Assembly: GCF_025464955.1 (NCBI RefSeq)
Contig: NZ_JAODNM010000023.1
Coordinates: forward strand, 124,001 to 188,000
Reading direction: 5' to 3'
Origin: Amycolatopsis sp.
GTDB lineage: Bacteria > Actinomycetota > Actinomycetes > Mycobacteriales > Pseudonocardiaceae
Length of the DNA: 64,000 nucleotides
The position numbers and the translations under genes were made by a program. Shown in pieces: positions 1 through 8,209 of this stretch. Under the pieces are notes generated by a model. It saw nothing but the letters and a program-made list of their open reading frames with translations. It was not told the DNA's origin and searched no databases. The first letter of the stretch is position 1. Each line of letters starts with the position of its first letter.

Positions 1-453
1 CACGATCGCCGGGGTCGACTCGATCAGATCGGAGACCGAGTCGCTCTGCTGGAACCGGCTGAGCGCGCCTTGGACATTGCGCATCGCCGAGGACTGCCTG
101 ACCGCGCGCTCGCGTTGGACCTCGTCCTCGGTTTCCCTGACCTGGATCAGAAACGGGACCAGGTCCTCGGCCGCGGCCAGGCGGTCGCCGGGCCGGCGGT
201 CACCCGAGGCGACGGTGCGGACGTCGTCCCAGATCGCGGCGAGTGCCGCCGAAGCGGCCGGGAGGTCGTCGATCTCGGTGGGCGGCGGTAGACCCGGGGA
301 CGAGAGCAGGCTGTGAGCCTTGTCCAGCACGTCGAGTACTTCCCCGAGTGCCTGCCCGGAGATCGACCGCTCGTAGATGCGATCGGCCACCTGCCGGGCG
401 TGCTCCTCCCCGTCCTCCGCGGCGGCGTTGTCTCCAGCGCCTTCGGTAGTCAC
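1..453 (-). CDS. N-terminal part of a probable GAF/LuxR-type transcriptional regulator (partial)
   Basis: Only the first 151 codons are in the window; the gene runs off the left edge. It opens at a GTG with a GGGAGG ribosome site about 8 bases upstream. The visible part is acidic, soluble and helical, has no membrane segment, and ends in SDLIESTPAIV. From memory that stretch, and the position facing a sigma/mce operon, match the region just before the GAF domain in actinobacterial regulators that end in a LuxR-type helix-turn-helix. The sensing and DNA-binding domains lie outside the window, so the family is inferred. It shares a 183-base upstream region, with a G/C palindrome at 538-553, with the mce operon and may regulate it. 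Confidence 0.55.
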   Translation of the reverse strand, partial: MTTEGAGDNAAAEDGEEHARQVADRIYERSISGQALGEVLDVLDKAHSLLSSPGLPPPTEIDDLPAASAALAAIWDDVRTVASGDRRPGDRLAAAEDLVPFLIQVRETEDEVQRERAVRQSSAMRNVQGALSRFQQSDSVSDLIESTPAIV

Positions 454-537
454 AACGGGCCTCCCTCTCTTGTTCTGGTGCCGTGGCGGACTGTAGGTCG
501 TCGACCCCGGCGCGTCACCGCAAACTCCACCTTTGGA

Positions 538-553
538 GGGGGTAACTACCCCC
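538..553. promoter_or_regulatory. G5/C5 palindrome in the divergent regulator-sigma intergenic region
   Basis: A 7-base arm GGGGGTA and its complement TACCCCC flank a two-base centre. The element lies about 85 bases upstream of both the regulator start (453) and the sigma factor start (637). A related element, G5-ACA-C5, stands at 19081-19093 ahead of the catabolic operon. The position suits an operator or activator site, but no promoter hexamers could be assigned with confidence. Confidence 0.4.
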
Positions 554-636
554 CGGCGGGAGATGTGGCCCCTACCCGGTCAGGCGCAGGATTTCTCCAC
601 TGCGCATCGACAAGGCCGTCGGTAGGAGGAAGTTCC

Positions 637-1227
637 ATGATGAGCGCAACCCTGGACACGCCCGGCGAGGTGATTGCCGGCGCTGACGGCTGGGATCTCG
701 TACGGGACGTGCAGCGCGGAAAGATCGCGTCGTTCGGTGTCCTCTACGAGCGCTACGCCGATTCGGTGCTTGCCTTCGTGCACAGCCGGGTGGTCGACCG
801 GTCCTACGCCGAAGACCTCACGAGCGAGACCTTCCTGCGGGTGTTCACCAAGATCGACTCCTTCGCCGACCGGGGGATCGGTGTCCGAGCCCTGCTGTTC
901 ACCATCGCACGGAACCTGGTCATCGACCACTCCCGTTCCCGCTACTCCCGCACGGTCACGGTCGAACACGACGTGCTCTCCGACACCCGGACCGCTACCG
1001 ACGACCCCGAGGCGAGCGTCATCCTCGGCCATCAGGTCGCCGACCTCGCCCAGTACCTACAGCTGCTTACGCCGATTCAGCGGGACTGCGTGCACCTCCG
1101 TTTCACTCTCGAACTGTCCGTGGCCGAGACCTCGGTCGTCATGGGCAGGCCCGCCACCGCGGTCCGCCAGCTCCAGCACCGCGCGGTGCAGCGTCTCGCC
1201 CTGTTGATGAAGGAGGAATGGACATGA
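637..1227 (+). CDS. ECF-type RNA polymerase sigma factor
   Basis: The 196-residue product is a sigma-70 family factor of the short ECF kind. Region 2 spans about residues 35-100 (YERYADSVLAF, then DLTSETFLRVF) and region 4 about 140-190 (LTPIQRDCVHLRF followed by a helix-turn-helix). The ATG at 637 is chosen because AGGAGGA stands at 624-630; the reading frame itself is open further upstream. The stop overlaps the next start by four bases (ATGA). The gene heads the mce operon, so it may direct transcription of its own locus. No zinc-binding anti-sigma gene is recognisable next door, though the following small membrane protein could hold that role. Confidence 0.88.
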   Translation: MMSATLDTPGEVIAGADGWDLVRDVQRGKIASFGVLYERYADSVLAFVHSRVVDRSYAEDLTSETFLRVFTKIDSFADRGIGVRALLFTIARNLVIDHSRSRYSRTVTVEHDVLSDTRTATDDPEASVILGHQVADLAQYLQLLTPIQRDCVHLRFTLELSVAETSVVMGRPATAVRQLQHRAVQRLALLMKEEWT

Positions 1228-1622
1228 CCCGCACGCCGATGAAACAGGTCTCGTGGATCGACACCATCGACATGGTCGCCGCCGTCCGCGGCAGCGGGCG
1301 GGGGTTCATGGTGCTCGTCTGCGGCGGGCTTGGCGCTCCCGCGCTGGCCATGCACACCCAGCTCGGCGGGTCGATGCTGCTGCTGGGGTCGGCGATTCTC
1401 GCCTTCGTGGTGGCCGCCGTCAAACCGGGCCAGGCGAGCAACGGTGGCCTGCACGGCGCGGTCGCGGCGGTCGGCGCCTACCTGCTGGTCCTGCCGCTCG
1501 TGCTGATGGCCTCCGCCGGGCGCGACCCCGCCCAGATCTCGATGACGCTCGCGGCCGCCGTGATCATCGGCGCCGCGGCCGGCTGGGCCGATGTCCGCCG
1601 CCGCCAAAGGAAAACCGCATGA
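1224..1622 (+). CDS. Small four-helix membrane protein of unknown function
   Basis: The 132-residue product has about four hydrophobic segments, at roughly residues 27-45, 49-65, 77-95 and 103-120, with a basic tail (RRRQRK). ATG 1224 is preferred to ATG 1218 because AGGAGG at 1211-1216 leaves a usable 7-base spacer only for the former. It overlaps the sigma gene and the first permease gene by four bases each, so translation is probably coupled. I do not recognise a family. Its place between a sigma factor and a lipid importer allows an accessory role in import or a role in controlling the sigma factor; neither is shown. Confidence 0.7.
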   Translation: MTRTPMKQVSWIDTIDMVAAVRGSGRGFMVLVCGGLGAPALAMHTQLGGSMLLLGSAILAFVVAAVKPGQASNGGLHGAVAAVGAYLLVLPLVLMASAGRDPAQISMTLAAAVIIGAAAGWADVRRRQRKTA

Positions 1623-2479
1623 GCGCACCGGCCACGACCGCCGAGCCGGTACCCGACACCCGGATCCGGGTCCGCCGCCCCCAAGCTCCCAAGTGGACAA
1701 AGACCGCGCAGCGCCCGCTGCTCCAGGCCGGGGAGATGGTGCAGCTCGCCGGGGACGTCCTCTACCGGGCCATCCGCCACCCGCTGGGCTACTGGGGCGA
1801 AGTCCGCGACCAGATGTTCCAGATCCTCAAGCTGTGCTGGATCCCGATGATCGTGTCGTGCACGGCGTTCGGCTTCGGCGCGCCGGGGTTGCAGGGCGGC
1901 AACATCTTCCTGCTCTTCGGTATCCCCGAGCGCCTTGGCTCGTTCTTCATCATGGCGAGTGTGCGCGAGTTCGCGCCGTGGATCAACGCGATGGTCGTGG
2001 CCGGGGTGATGGGCACGGCGATGACCGCCGACCTCGGCGCGCGCCGGATCCGTGAAGAGATCGACGCGATGGAAGTCCTCGGCATCGATCCAATTAGGAC
2101 ACTCATCCTGCCGCGGGTCATCGCGATCACCCTGATGACCGGCCTGCTCGACCTCGTCGCGCTGGTCTTCGGCGTGCTGGGCGGCTATATGGCGTCGGTC
2201 TGGGTGATGGGCGCGAACAGCAGTGCCTTCCTGAACAACTTCTTCGCCAACGCGACCACCACGGATGTGTGGGGCAGCGTGCTCAAGACGACGATCTTCG
2301 GCCTGCTGATCGGGGTCGTCTGCTGTTACAAGGGCCTGCACGTCGAGGGTGGTCCGATCGGTGTCGGCCGGGCGGTCAACCAGGCCGTGGTCATCGCCTT
2401 CGCCGCCATCTGGATCTTCAACTACGTGTTCACCACGATCCTGCTCGGGCTCAACCCCGACATGCAGGTCTACAAGTAG
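1619..2479 (+). CDS. yrbEA: YrbE/MlaE-family permease A of the Mce transporter
   Basis: The 286-residue protein is an MlaE-type integral membrane permease, the inner-membrane channel of Mce lipid importers. After a polar N-terminal extension of about 60 residues it has five or six hydrophobic segments. The conserved cytoplasmic coupling motif REEIDAMEVLGIDP lies near residues 143-156, where the ATPase is thought to dock. The start at ATG 1619 overlaps the previous stop, and the frame is open further upstream without a better start. It pairs with the next gene, as YrbEA and YrbEB do in mycobacterial mce operons. Confidence 0.93.
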   Translation: MSAPATTAEPVPDTRIRVRRPQAPKWTKTAQRPLLQAGEMVQLAGDVLYRAIRHPLGYWGEVRDQMFQILKLCWIPMIVSCTAFGFGAPGLQGGNIFLLFGIPERLGSFFIMASVREFAPWINAMVVAGVMGTAMTADLGARRIREEIDAMEVLGIDPIRTLILPRVIAITLMTGLLDLVALVFGVLGGYMASVWVMGANSSAFLNNFFANATTTDVWGSVLKTTIFGLLIGVVCCYKGLHVEGGPIGVGRAVNQAVVIAFAAIWIFNYVFTTILLGLNPDMQVYK

Positions 2480-2488
2480 GGGCGCGCG

Positions 2489-3361
2489 ATGTCGACTTCG
2501 CTGGACCGGCCACCACCGGTCGAAGATGCACCACCGGTCGCCCCGAAACCACAGGACACCGTCGTCACGCTCGGCGGCGCGGGGCGCGGTGTCAAGCAGG
2601 CGGTCACCACCAGCGGTGAGATCGCCCGGTTCGCCGGCCAGACCGTCCGGGAATTCCCGGACGTCCGCAAGCACAGCTCCGAAGTGCTGCACCAGGCCGG
2701 GATCTTGATCCTGTCGAGCGGGCTGATCATCTGGATGATGCAGTTCGTCATGGGCACGGTGTGCGGCCTGGAAGCGAGCTACACCCTCAAGCAGATCGGC
2801 GCGCCGCTCTACTCCGGGATCTTCAACGCCTTCTGCTCGATCCGCGAACTGGCGCCCTATATGTGGGGCTATATCTTCGCGGCGAAGGTCGGCTGTGGAC
2901 TGGTCGCGGAGATCGGTTCCATGCGGATCTCCGACGAGATCGACGCGATGGAGGTCATGGGCGTCAACCCGCGCAGCTACCTGGTGGGGACCCGCGTGAT
3001 CGCCGCGTGGATCGCGATGCCGTTCCTCTACACCGTCGGGCTCGGTGTGATGTACGTGTCGATGTACCTGGTGACCGTGGTGCAGCTCGGCGGCGTTTCC
3101 TCTGGTGGTTACAACTACATTTTCTGGCTTTACCAGAATCCGCTGGATTTCCTGTACTCGATGATAAAAGTGATGGCAATGGGGACGACGATCGTCTTCG
3201 TAGGCTGCTTCTACGGCTATACCGCCAAAGGCGGATCGGTCGGTGTCGGGACGAACACCGCGAAATCGATGATGCTCAACATGGTCCTGATCCACGTGAT
3301 CGGCGTCCTGGCCACCCAGCTGTTCTGGGGACTCAATCCCAACGCGCCCATCGCCAACTAG
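2489..3361 (+). CDS. yrbEB: YrbE/MlaE-family permease B of the Mce transporter
   Basis: The 290-residue product is the second MlaE-type permease. It has a proline-rich N-terminus, then hydrophobic segments and the family motif SDEIDAMEVMGVNP near residue 147. It begins nine bases after the first permease. MlaE-type importers use two permease subunits with an ATPase dimer, and in actinobacteria the two are different proteins, as here. Substrate is not readable from the sequence; the surrounding genes suggest a hydrophobic compound. Confidence 0.93.
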   Translation: MSTSLDRPPPVEDAPPVAPKPQDTVVTLGGAGRGVKQAVTTSGEIARFAGQTVREFPDVRKHSSEVLHQAGILILSSGLIIWMMQFVMGTVCGLEASYTLKQIGAPLYSGIFNAFCSIRELAPYMWGYIFAAKVGCGLVAEIGSMRISDEIDAMEVMGVNPRSYLVGTRVIAAWIAMPFLYTVGLGVMYVSMYLVTVVQLGGVSSGGYNYIFWLYQNPLDFLYSMIKVMAMGTTIVFVGCFYGYTAKGGSVGVGTNTAKSMMLNMVLIHVIGVLATQLFWGLNPNAPIAN

Positions 3362-3388
3362 CCGAACGACGTTTCTTTGGAGGTTCAC

Positions 3389-4252
3389 GTGTCCACGAGT
3401 GCAGCGCACCGCGCCGAGGAGATGACTGCCACGCTGCCCGCGCACGGCACGTTGCGAGGCACGTCGCCCGATGGCGAGCGGCAGGTGGCCGGAAACGGCA
3501 CCCACAGCATGGAGGTGCGTGACGTCCACAAGACGTTCGGCGACTTCAAGGTCTTGCAGGGGATGAACCTCAACTTCGTCGACGACGCGATCACCACCGT
3601 CCTCGGCCCGTCCGGCACCGGCAAGAGCGTGCTCATCAAGCACCTCGTCGGGCTCCTCGAACCGGACCGCGGCGAAGTCCTCATCCACGGCCAGAACATC
3701 TGGGACATCTCCGAGCGCGACCGCTACGAGCTCCGCAAGAAGTTCGGGGTGCTCTTCCAGGACGGCGCGTTGTTCGGCTCGATGAACGTCTACGACAACA
3801 CCGCGTTCCCGCTGCGCAAACACACGCACAAGACGGAGAAGGAGATCTCCGACATCGTGTTGCAGCGACTCCACGAAGTCGGCCTGGACAAGGCGTTGAG
3901 GAAGTACCCCAGCGAGGTCTCCGGTGGAATGCGCAAACGCGCTGGCTTCGCCCGCGCACTGGTGATGGACCCGGACATCGTGCTGTTCGACGAGCCGGAC
4001 TCCGGCCTTGACCCGGTCCGGACCAGCCTGCTCAACGACCTCATCCTCGAGATGCACAGCCAGTACAAGGGCACTTACCTGCTGGTCACCCACGACATCC
4101 GCACCGCGCGCAAGGTCTCCGACTACGTCGGGCTCATCTGGAAGGGAAAGGTCGTGCACTACGGCGAAGCCGAAGGCGCGTTCAACTCCACCGACCCGTT
4201 CGTGCGGCAGTTCCTCACCGGGGACTCCGCGGGCCCGCTGGGGATGGACTGA
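3389..4252 (+). CDS. mkl: Mkl/MlaF-type ABC ATPase of the Mce transporter
   Basis: The 287-residue protein powers the YrbE permeases. Walker A is GPSGTGKSV near residue 73, the signature is SGGMRKRAG near 176, and Walker B is DIVLFDEPDSG near 195. About 45 poorly conserved residues precede the ABC domain. GTG 3389 is chosen because GGAGG at 3379-3383 sits five bases upstream. Placing the ATPase gene inside the operon, between yrbEB and the first mce gene, differs from Mycobacterium tuberculosis, where one distant mceG serves several mce loci. Here the importer can be self-sufficient. Confidence 0.92.
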   Translation: MSTSAAHRAEEMTATLPAHGTLRGTSPDGERQVAGNGTHSMEVRDVHKTFGDFKVLQGMNLNFVDDAITTVLGPSGTGKSVLIKHLVGLLEPDRGEVLIHGQNIWDISERDRYELRKKFGVLFQDGALFGSMNVYDNTAFPLRKHTHKTEKEISDIVLQRLHEVGLDKALRKYPSEVSGGMRKRAGFARALVMDPDIVLFDEPDSGLDPVRTSLLNDLILEMHSQYKGTYLLVTHDIRTARKVSDYVGLIWKGKVVHYGEAEGAFNSTDPFVRQFLTGDSAGPLGMD

Positions 4253-4254
4253 CC

Positions 4255-5484
4255 ATGCGCAGACTCCTCATCGCCGGCCTGATCGCCGCGGTCGCGGTCA
4301 CCACCGGCGGCTGGGCCTGGATGCACGACGACTACCGCGTCGGCGTGCTCCTCGGCTCGGCCACGAACATCGTCCAAGGCGGTTCGGTGCTGGTCAACGG
4401 CTTCCAGGCCGGGACCGTGTCGGACATCAGCGTCCGCGACGGCAAGGCGTACCTCGAGCTCACGCTGGACAGCGACTACGCGCCGCTGCACGACGGCGCC
4501 AAGGTGACGGTCGCGTGGAAGGCGCTGCTCGGCGAGCGTTTGGTCGAGGTCCAGGACGGCCCGGTGAAGAACGCGACGATCCCCTCCGGCGGGATGCTCA
4601 CCGGCACGATGGACCAGCCGATGGAGATCGATCAGGTCCTCAACGCGCTGGATCCCGCCGTCCGCGCGCACCTTTCGTCACTGGTCAACGGCCTGAACGA
4701 CACGCTGAAGGGCAACGAGGGCAATGTCAGCGCGACGCTGAAGTCGGCCGGTCCGGCGCTCGCGTCGCTCGGCAGCGTGCTCAAGGCTGTCGGGTCGGAC
4801 GGGCCCGCGATCAAGAACCTCGTCACCACCCTCGACCAGATGACCACGACGCTGGCCGGGCGCGACAAGGACGTCCGCGGGGTCGTTGACGACCTCGCGC
4901 ACCTGACGTCGGTGACCGCGGACCAGCACCAGCAGCTCGCGCAGACGTTGCAGAAGCTGCCCGCGACCCTCGACCAGGCCAACAGCACGTTGGCCGAAGT
5001 ACCCGGCGTGGCGGCGAAAGCTGTGCCGCTGCTGAACGACCTCGAGCCCGCGACCAAGAAGCTCCCGTCGGTGGCGAAGAACCTCAAGCCGGTCCTTCAG
5101 GACCTGCGTCCCCTCGTCGCGCAGCTCGCACCGACGCTCACTGCCGCCCAGACACTGCTCTCCTACACCCCGGGCCTGCTCGACCAGGCGCACGCCGTCG
5201 TGCCCGGTGTGACGTCGGCGGTCAACTACCTCCAGCCGATGCTCGCGTTCCTCCGGCCGTACACCCCGGAGGCCGCGTCCTTCTTCTCCCTGTGGGGCTC
5301 GGCGTTCGCCAACTACGACGCCAACGGCCACTACGCCCGGATCTTCGGGCCGCAGGAGGGATTGGCGAGTGTCAACAACAACCCGGGCATCGTGCCGCCG
5401 GGCATCAAGGATGATCCTTACCCCCTTCCCGGAGCAGCGGGCAACCAGCCCTGGGCCGATGCTTTCGGGAGCCAGCCGCGATGA
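4255..5484 (+). CDS. mceA: Mce family protein, first of six
   Basis: The 409-residue product has an N-terminal membrane anchor (residues 4-22), an MCE/MlaD beta domain at about 30-105, and a long helical, heptad-like region with repeated SLVNGLND and LDQ patterns. It ends in a polar C-terminus. MCE proteins form hexameric rings and helical needles that carry lipids through the cell envelope. It begins two bases after the ATPase gene and overlaps the next gene by four bases. There is no lipobox cysteine. The letter is assigned only by order in the operon. Confidence 0.92.
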   Translation: MRRLLIAGLIAAVAVTTGGWAWMHDDYRVGVLLGSATNIVQGGSVLVNGFQAGTVSDISVRDGKAYLELTLDSDYAPLHDGAKVTVAWKALLGERLVEVQDGPVKNATIPSGGMLTGTMDQPMEIDQVLNALDPAVRAHLSSLVNGLNDTLKGNEGNVSATLKSAGPALASLGSVLKAVGSDGPAIKNLVTTLDQMTTTLAGRDKDVRGVVDDLAHLTSVTADQHQQLAQTLQKLPATLDQANSTLAEVPGVAAKAVPLLNDLEPATKKLPSVAKNLKPVLQDLRPLVAQLAPTLTAAQTLLSYTPGLLDQAHAVVPGVTSAVNYLQPMLAFLRPYTPEAASFFSLWGSAFANYDANGHYARIFGPQEGLASVNNNPGIVPPGIKDDPYPLPGAAGNQPWADAFGSQPR

Positions 5485-6920
5485 AATCCCATTCAGCCAA
5501 CCGGAACCGGGCGCCCAGAGCCCGCCTGATCGCCATCGCGGTCGTCGCCATCGGCGCGGTCACCGCTGCGAGCTCGGGCATGGCCGCCGACCAGAACCCG
5601 TCCACCGCGACCGTCGTTGCGAAGTTCGCCGACGCGAGCCCACTGCTGGTGGGCAACGACGTGAAGCTGCTCGGAGTCAAGGTCGGCTCGATCACCAGCA
5701 TGAGCGTCGACGCCGACGGCCAGGCCGATGTCGGGATGGAGCTCGACGCAGCCGCGCTGCCCCTGCACACCGACGCGAAGGCGTTAGTCCGGCCGGTCAG
5801 CCTCCTGGGCGAGCGTTACTTGGAGCTCGACCGGGGCAGCGACAACGCGCCGGTTCTGCCCCGGGGCGCGGTCATCCCGTCGTCGCAGACCGGTCAGAAT
5901 ACCGACCTCGACCAGGTTCTCAACACCGTCGACGATCCCACCGGGCAGTCGCTGGCCGCGCTGGTCACCGTGCTCGGTGAAGGCGCGCAGGGCAACGGCG
6001 CCAACATCGCCGACACCATCAAGGCGCTTGCGCCGGCGATGACGGACACCCAGGGCCTCGCGGACGTGCTCAATCAGCAGAACGCGCTGGTCAACGGCCT
6101 GGTCGACAAGCTGGGCCCGGTTGCGACCGCGCTGGCCGACGATAAGGGCAAGACCCTCGACGGGCTCGTCAGCTCGACCCAGCAGATCCTCAACACCACC
6201 GCGGCCAACCAGCAGGCGCTCGACAGCACGCTCGCCGCGCTGCCCGCGACGGTGCAGACCGCGCGCGACACCCTCGCGCAGCTCACCGGCACGGTCGCGA
6301 GCACGGTTCCGACACTGCAGGCGATCAAGCCGGTCACCGGGAGCCTCACCCAGATCTCCGCGGAGCTCCAGCAGTTCGCCGGCGCGGCGCAGCCCGCACT
6401 GGCCGGAGCCAACCCCGTGCTGGAGAAGGCACAGTCCTTATTGGACGAAGCGCGGCCGGTCGTCGAGACGCTGAGCAAGTCCGGTCCGGACACCAAGGCA
6501 CTGGCCAGCTCGCTCAAGCCGATCGCCGGAGAACTCACCGACAACATCGACGGCGTCTTCGCCTTCATCAAGAACTGGGCCCTGGCCACCAACGGCGCCG
6601 ACGGGCTGTCGCACTACTTCCGGGCCGGGCTCGTAGTCACCCCTGACATCGTCAGCGGCGCCGTGCCCGGCCTGGGTTCCAACCTCGGGATCGGCGGCTC
6701 GCCCGCGCCGCTGACCAAGAACCCCGGCGGCCAGCCGGTGGACCCGCAGGCTCCCCAGCAACCCGGTGGCGGACCGGCCGGCGGGCTGCTCGCCGGTGGC
6801 GGTCCGGCCGGGATCCTCGGTTCACTGCTCTCACCGACCCCCAGCCCCGACGGCGGGGTCACCGGTCTCACCCAGCAACAGGAATCCGGCGTCCTGGGCT
6901 TCCTGCTCGGAGGTAACTAA
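5481..6920 (+). CDS. mceB: Mce family protein, second of six
   Basis: At 479 residues this is the longest Mce protein of the set. A basic N-terminus and membrane anchor (about 14-34) precede an MCE domain (about 43-120), a helical region, and a Gly/Pro/Gln-rich tail from about residue 405. Low-complexity proline-rich tails occur in some mycobacterial Mce proteins, notably MceC and MceF, so the letter given by position may not reflect orthology. No lipobox is present. Start and stop overlap the neighbours by 4 and 1 bases. Confidence 0.9.
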   Translation: MKSHSANRNRAPRARLIAIAVVAIGAVTAASSGMAADQNPSTATVVAKFADASPLLVGNDVKLLGVKVGSITSMSVDADGQADVGMELDAAALPLHTDAKALVRPVSLLGERYLELDRGSDNAPVLPRGAVIPSSQTGQNTDLDQVLNTVDDPTGQSLAALVTVLGEGAQGNGANIADTIKALAPAMTDTQGLADVLNQQNALVNGLVDKLGPVATALADDKGKTLDGLVSSTQQILNTTAANQQALDSTLAALPATVQTARDTLAQLTGTVASTVPTLQAIKPVTGSLTQISAELQQFAGAAQPALAGANPVLEKAQSLLDEARPVVETLSKSGPDTKALASSLKPIAGELTDNIDGVFAFIKNWALATNGADGLSHYFRAGLVVTPDIVSGAVPGLGSNLGIGGSPAPLTKNPGGQPVDPQAPQQPGGGPAGGLLAGGGPAGILGSLLSPTPSPDGGVTGLTQQQESGVLGFLLGGN

Positions 6921-8209
6921 TGGCCAGAAAAGGCAATGCCTGGGCCCGGCGGCGGTCGATGCTGCTCGGGACCACACTCATCGTCGTCTTCGCGACCGCG
7001 GTCTACGTCGCGGTCACCGCGAGCTCCGGGCTGCCCGGCGAGACCGGCAAGACCGTGAAGGCCGCTTTCGGCGACGTCGGCGCCCTGCGCGTCGGCGACG
7101 ACGTCCGGATCGCGAACGTCCGCGTCGGCCAGGTCAAGGACATCCAGCTCGTCGACGGAAAGCCCTTGGTCACCATGGGCTTTGACGGTGACCGCGCCAT
7201 CTACCGCAACGCCGAGGCCGTCACCGCGGCCGTCGACGCTCGCTCGGCCCTGGGCCAGAAGTACGTCGACTTCCGGCCCGGCACCCCCGCCGACGGTCCG
7301 CTGCCGGACAACACCGTCATCGCGGCGGACAAGACCGTGGGCGGCGAAGAGCTCTCCGACCTGCTCCGCGTGCTCGACGCGCCGACCCGTGATGCCCTCG
7401 GCTCCACGGTGCGTCAGGTTGGCAACGGCCTGGGCGGGCATTCCCAGGACCTCAAGGACGCAGCAGGCGCGCTCCCGACCGAGCTCCCCGACCTCGGCAC
7501 GGTCGCCAAGGCGCTGAGCGCGGGAAACGGCGCGGACCTCACGTCCCTGCTGCACGCCGCCGACGACCTGTCGTCGTCGTTCCAGGGCCACCAGCAGCAG
7601 CTCGCCGACCTCACCAAACGGCTCACCACGACGTTGACCTCGCTCAACGCGGACAAGGGCGCGCCGCTGACGCAGGCGCTGGACAAGGCGCCGCAGACGC
7701 TGGCGGACGCCCGCGCGGCCTTGGACAGCCTCAACGGCCCGCTGGCCCAGACCCAGCAGGCGATGGCCAAGCTCCACCCGGGCGCCGTCGCGCTCGGCGA
7801 GGCGACGCCCGATGTCCGGGGTGTCCTGCGCGAAGGCGTGTCCCCGCTGGAGAAGGTCCCCGGCGTCGCCCAGCAAGCCGAACCCGCGGTGACGGACTTG
7901 ACCAAGGTGATGACCGACGCCAAGCCGCTCGCCCCGAGGCTGACCGCCGCGATCGGCATGGCCAAGGACCCTCTTGGCGTCATCGCGCCTTATTCGCCCG
8001 AGGTGTCGCTGTTCTTCTCCTACGCCGCCGACGCGCTGCACCTCGGTGACGCGGCGGGCAACTGGTTGCGGTTCTACCCGGTCCTCAACCTTGAATCCGT
8101 CGACGGGACGATCCCGATCGCCGACCCGACTGTCTCCCGTGACGCATATCCGGCGCCAGGCGTGGCGGCCACGGAGAAGAAGCCCGGCCTGCTCGGTGAT
8201 CGGAAGTGA
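6920..8209 (+). CDS. mceC: Mce family protein, third of six
   Basis: The 429-residue protein has a membrane anchor at about residues 14-33, an MCE domain at about 40-120 (GDVGALRVGDDVRIANVRVG), and then a long helical segment rich in Ala, Asp and Leu. GGAGG stands at 6910-6914, six bases ahead of the ATG. It shares a base with the previous stop and overlaps the next gene by four bases. Expected role: one subunit of the hetero-hexameric Mce conduit between plasma membrane and outer envelope. Confidence 0.9.
   Translation: MARKGNAWARRRSMLLGTTLIVVFATAVYVAVTASSGLPGETGKTVKAAFGDVGALRVGDDVRIANVRVGQVKDIQLVDGKPLVTMGFDGDRAIYRNAEAVTAAVDARSALGQKYVDFRPGTPADGPLPDNTVIAADKTVGGEELSDLLRVLDAPTRDALGSTVRQVGNGLGGHSQDLKDAAGALPTELPDLGTVAKALSAGNGADLTSLLHAADDLSSSFQGHQQQLADLTKRLTTTLTSLNADKGAPLTQALDKAPQTLADARAALDSLNGPLAQTQQAMAKLHPGAVALGEATPDVRGVLREGVSPLEKVPGVAQQAEPAVTDLTKVMTDAKPLAPRLTAAIGMAKDPLGVIAPYSPEVSLFFSYAADALHLGDAAGNWLRFYPVLNLESVDGTIPIADPTVSRDAYPAPGVAATEKKPGLLGDRK

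Noticed and set aside
1478..4159. 893-codon open frame on the minus strand
   Set aside because: It is the antisense of the permease and ATPase genes, Asp/Arg/His-rich without any recognisable domain; high GC opens such frames.
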